This document shows, piece after piece, positions 33,569 to 36,216 of a stretch of 36,216 nt of DNA. This stretch comes from CAISIP01 sp031367285 (GTDB lineage Bacteria; Pseudomonadota; Gammaproteobacteria; Burkholderiales; Burkholderiaceae_C). Each line of letters opens with the position of its first letter. Positions within the stretch are counted from its first letter, which is position 1. The position numbers and the translations under genes were made by a program. Location of the stretch: contig JANLPN010000233.1 of the NCBI GenBank assembly GCA_031367285.1, positions 1-36,216 on the forward strand, written 5' to 3'. The notes beneath the pieces were generated by a model, which did no database searches, was not told the DNA's origin, and was given only the letters and a program-made list of their open reading frames with translations.

Positions 33569-34411
33569 CTAGAAGCGCTTGTCCAGCCAGCGTCTGAGTT
33601 CCGCAAATACCTGTTCGCGGTCCGGCGCGATCTCGTTGAATATCTCGTGGTAGAGCGCCTCGAAGCAGCGCGAACTCACCACATCCGTAGGCGCCGCGTT
33701 GGCAAACGCCCGGCTGCCGGCCGGGTTGACCAGTTTGTCCGCGCCTGCATACAAAAGCAGCGTCGGCACCTTCCACGACGGCGCACAGGCCACGGTGGCA
33801 GGCCCGCTTTGGGCAATAAACACCGCCAATCGCGCGGCAATACGGTCGTGCACCAAGGGGTCTGCCTTGTACGCGGCCACCACATCCGGGTCACGTGAAA
33901 TAAATGCCGGATTGAGGCCGTTGCCGACCCGCAAGTCCGGCGCAAACTTTGGCAATACGGCCAGCAACAGCTTCTGGAACACACCCAGGCCGGGATCCAG
34001 CGCCGGCGACGACATCACCAGGGCCTGTACCGGGCGCATCGCCAGCGACACAAACCGCCCGGCCACCAAACCACCCAGGCTATGCCCCAGAAGAATCAGC
34101 GGTGTGCCCTCGTTCATGCGAAAGCGCGACTCGTCCACCACTTCGGCCAGGTCCGACAGCAAGCGGTCCGAACTCGGCAAGGCGCCGCGCGGACCCATGG
34201 ATTCGCCGTGCCCGTACTGGTCGTAGCCACGCACCGCAAAACCCCATTCGTTCAGCCGGGTCGCCACGTGGTCATAACGCCAGGCGTGTTCTCCCAGGCC
34301 ATGAACAATCAGCACCACACCACGCACCGGACCCTTGTCCAGCGGCCAGTCCACCACCACCAGGTTGGTACCGTCGCGCGCCGTCAACGGGCTGAAGTTC
34401 GAGCCCGTCAT
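33569..34411 (-). CDS. Alpha/beta hydrolase, monoacylglycerol-lipase-like
   Basis: The start at 34411 gives 280 residues. It has the oxyanion loop IVHGLGEHAWRYDHVA, GYDQYGHGESMGPRG, the nucleophile S111 in LGHSLGG, D225 in YAGADKLVNP and H255 in ALYHEIFNE, a complete triad. This pattern (serine aminopeptidase S33/lysophospholipase group) is that of monoacylglycerol lipases and lysophospholipase PldB-like enzymes. Its ATG shares one base with the TAA of the M20 peptidase gene (TAATG), so the two are translationally coupled. The open frame continues upstream into the peptidase gene and is not coding there. Confidence 0.9.
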   Translation of the reverse strand: MTGSNFSPLTARDGTNLVVVDWPLDKGPVRGVVLIVHGLGEHAWRYDHVATRLNEWGFAVRGYDQYGHGESMGPRGALPSSDRLLSDLAEVVDESRFRMNEGTPLILLGHSLGGLVAGRFVSLAMRPVQALVMSSPALDPGLGVFQKLLLAVLPKFAPDLRVGNGLNPAFISRDPDVVAAYKADPLVHDRIAARLAVFIAQSGPATVACAPSWKVPTLLLYAGADKLVNPAGSRAFANAAPTDVVSSRCFEALYHEIFNEIAPDREQVFAELRRWLDKRF

Positions 34412-35880
34412 TACAAGCTGGAAATTACCTTGGCAACCGCGGCGGTCAGCTTCTTGGCATAAGGGACATGCAGGAACTCGTTCGGCCCGTGGGCGTTGCT
34501 CCTGGGGCCCAGCACACCACACACCATCATCTGTGCCTGCGGGAAACCGCGCGCCAGCATGTTCATGAGTGGAATCGTTCCGCCCTGGCCGATGTAGCCG
34601 CAGGGCGCGCCAAAATGCGCCTGCGAGGCCTCGTTCAGAGCCCGCTCGAACCACGGTGCGGTGTCGGGTGCGTTCCAGCCGGTTGCGCCGCCATTGCTCA
34701 CAAAAGTGACGCGTGCCTGGTACGGCGCGTTGTCCTCCAGCAGGGCTTTCATCTCCTGCACCGCCTGCGCCGCATCCACCAGCGGCGGCAAGCGCAGGCT
34801 CAGCTTGAAAGCGCTGTAAGGCCGCAGAACATTGCCTGCATCGGCAAGCGCGGGAAAACCTTCTGCACCAGTCACGCTCAGGGTCGGGGTCCAGGTGCGG
34901 TTCAGCAGCGCCTGCACCGGATCGGTGGTGGTAGGCAACACGAATCTGGTGGAGCCTTCGCAGTCGTAATGCGCCCACGGGAACCGCTTGATTACCTCCT
35001 CACCCAGGATCGCCGCCGTGGCCTTGGCCTGCGCCAGCCGCTCGGGCGGCACCTCGCAGTGGAAACTCGCAGGCAGCAGGCGCCCGGTCGCGCTGTCTTC
35101 AAGACGGTCCAGCACCTGGCGCATGATGCGAAAACTCGACGGCACCAAGCCGGAGGCGTCACCCGAATGGATGCCCTCGGTCAACACCTCCACCTTGAGC
35201 GTGCCGCTGGCCATGCCACGCAGGCTGGTGGTCAGCCAGAGCTGGTCGTAGTTGCCGGCGCCCGAATCCAGGCACACCACCAGCGCCACATCGCCGAGGC
35301 GCGGGCGCAGCGCGTCGACATACGGCAGCAAATCGTAGGAGCCGCTTTCCTCGCAGGTCTCCACCAGGCCCACGATCCGCGGGTGAGGAACGTTTTGCGC
35401 CTTCAAGGCCTGGATGGCCGCAATGCTGGCGTAGACCGCGTAGCCATCGTCCGCGCCGCCGCGGCCGTACAGTTTGCCGTCCTCGTATTTGGGGGTCCAG
35501 GGCCCCAGGTCATTGCGCCAGCCATTGAACTCGGGTTGCTTGTCCAGGTGGCCGTACATCAACACGGTCTGGGTGGATTCGGGTTTGGTCGCCGCCAGCT
35601 CGAAAAACAGCACCGGTGTCCTGCCTTCAAGGCGTACCACCTCCAGCCGCAAACCTTCAATCTTTTGTGCCTCGACCCACGCCGCCGCATTGCGCACCAC
35701 GGCCTCGATGTAACCATGTTGAGCCCAGCTGGCATCGAATCCGGGGGATTTGGCGGGAATTTCTATGTACTGCGTCAGCTGCCGGACGATGTCGGTATCC
35801 CACGCTGCAGTGGCCTGGGCCAGCGCCAGCGCATCGTTTAGAACACGGGACGGGATTTCTCTGTGCAGGGGAGCATTCAT
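34411..35880 (-). CDS. M20-family metallopeptidase
   Basis: The ATG at 35880, with AAAGGTG just ahead, gives 489 residues. Metal ligands are visible: H111 and D113 in YGHLDKQPEFNGW, D144 in GRGGADDGYA, E177-E178 in ETCEESGS, D205 in CLDSGAGN, and a late His in RSNAHGPNEFL. A dimerisation insert with EGIHSGDASG sits between the two halves. This layout is that of CNDP-like dipeptidases of the M20 family, which cleave short peptides with two zinc or manganese ions. The hydrolase gene follows with a one-base overlap. Confidence 0.93.
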   Translation of the reverse strand: MNAPLHREIPSRVLNDALALAQATAAWDTDIVRQLTQYIEIPAKSPGFDASWAQHGYIEAVVRNAAAWVEAQKIEGLRLEVVRLEGRTPVLFFELAATKPESTQTVLMYGHLDKQPEFNGWRNDLGPWTPKYEDGKLYGRGGADDGYAVYASIAAIQALKAQNVPHPRIVGLVETCEESGSYDLLPYVDALRPRLGDVALVVCLDSGAGNYDQLWLTTSLRGMASGTLKVEVLTEGIHSGDASGLVPSSFRIMRQVLDRLEDSATGRLLPASFHCEVPPERLAQAKATAAILGEEVIKRFPWAHYDCEGSTRFVLPTTTDPVQALLNRTWTPTLSVTGAEGFPALADAGNVLRPYSAFKLSLRLPPLVDAAQAVQEMKALLEDNAPYQARVTFVSNGGATGWNAPDTAPWFERALNEASQAHFGAPCGYIGQGGTIPLMNMLARGFPQAQMMVCGVLGPRSNAHGPNEFLHVPYAKKLTAAVAKVISSL

Positions 35881-35964
35881 GGTGGCACCTTTGACGAATA
35901 CCGCCATCGTATCAAGTCCGGGCCATCTTAACGGCGCGGTGCCACGGGTATTCCGCGGTCTGTT

Positions 35965-36216
35965 CTACAAACGGTAGGCCTGCCGTGCCGTCTGGTCAAA
36001 CACGGCGTGCCGGTCCTGGGGCGCCACCCGGCCCATTGCCGCCTGTTGCCATGCCGGGTAGGGGCCCGCGAGTTCCAGCACCGGCCAGTCGCTGCCCCAC
36101 AGGGTCTTTTGCGGCCCGAAACAGGCCAGCACCTGGCTGGCATAAGCTTCGAGCACGTCCACGTCCGCACCAGCCGCGGCTTCGGTCCACAGGCCGGACA
36201 GTTTGCAGAACACCTG
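35965..36216 (-). CDS. Amidohydrolase-family protein, C-terminal part (runs off the window)
   Basis: The last 83 residues are visible, starting beyond the right edge. VFCKLSGLWTEAAAG and LWGSDWPVLELAGPYPAW are typical of the C-terminal half of amidohydrolase_2 proteins (pyrone-dicarboxylate lactonase or fuconolactonase relatives); the Asp in GSDWP is a catalytic metal or base residue. Such enzymes hydrolyse lactones or decarboxylate aromatic acids. The gene lies 84 bases upstream of the M20 peptidase on the same strand. Confidence 0.8.
   Translation of the reverse strand, partial: QVFCKLSGLWTEAAAGADVDVLEAYASQVLACFGPQKTLWGSDWPVLELAGPYPAWQQAAMGRVAPQDRHAVFDQTARQAYRL

Noticed and set aside
34468..35841. 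457-codon plus-strand open frame across the M20 peptidase
   Set aside because: Antisense to a gene with all metal ligands in place; low-complexity translation.

Overview
This window looks like chromosomal DNA from a GC-rich betaproteobacterium, most likely in the Burkholderiales. That view rests on the lptD-surA-ksgA order with amgK divergent from lptD, a PEP-CTERM/PrsT exosortase pair, beta-alanine catabolic genes, and a transketolase-gapA pair. I cannot name a genus from sequence alone. Coding density is high, but four places hold decayed genes. No tRNA, rRNA, insertion sequence or CRISPR array was seen.

Layout. 1-4.3 kb: the 3' end of a VOC/glyoxalase-like gene, a YebC-type regulator (-), a periplasmic lipocalin (+), a decayed NAD(P)-binding gene remnant (-), then a sirtuin (-) translationally coupled to a LysR regulator (-). 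4.4-7.4 kb: a beta-alanine:pyruvate-type aminotransferase and a CoA-acylating methylmalonate/malonate-semialdehyde dehydrogenase, divergent from the LysR gene; together they resemble a bau beta-alanine degradation locus. 7.4-11.3 kb: a large TPR protein of the PrsT family, convergent with a PEP-CTERM surface protein that has a good sigma-54 promoter.

11.4-18.1 kb (all -): transketolase, gapA, an EamA transporter, a gamma-butyrobetaine-hydroxylase/TmpA-like dioxygenase, a PhnZ/TmpB-like HD-domain oxygenase, and an isopenicillin-N-synthase-like oxygenase that is now a pseudogene. The TmpA/TmpB-like pair suggests oxidative cleavage of an organophosphonate such as 2-(trimethylamino)ethylphosphonate to glycine betaine and phosphate. 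This is the most interesting system in the window. 18.4-20.7 kb (+): aminopeptidase P and a phytanoyl-CoA-dioxygenase-like protein. 20.7-21.5 kb: a deletion scar joins the start of a LysM-FecR gene to the end of an EAL-domain gene.

21.6-25.2 kb (+): a fused malic enzyme/phosphotransacetylase-like protein, then a secreted barnase-type ribonuclease with its barstar-type inhibitor, a possible 29-residue small protein, several hairpins and a strong bidirectional terminator. 25.2-29.9 kb (-): lptD-surA-ksgA, the outer-membrane biogenesis and rRNA methylation operon. 30-33.6 kb (+): AmgK-like sugar kinase, RsmE rRNA methyltransferase, an MFS transporter and a YidB/DUF937 protein. 33.6-36.2 kb (-): a monoacylglycerol-lipase-like hydrolase, an M20 peptidase coupled to it, and the C-terminal end of an amidohydrolase that runs off the window.
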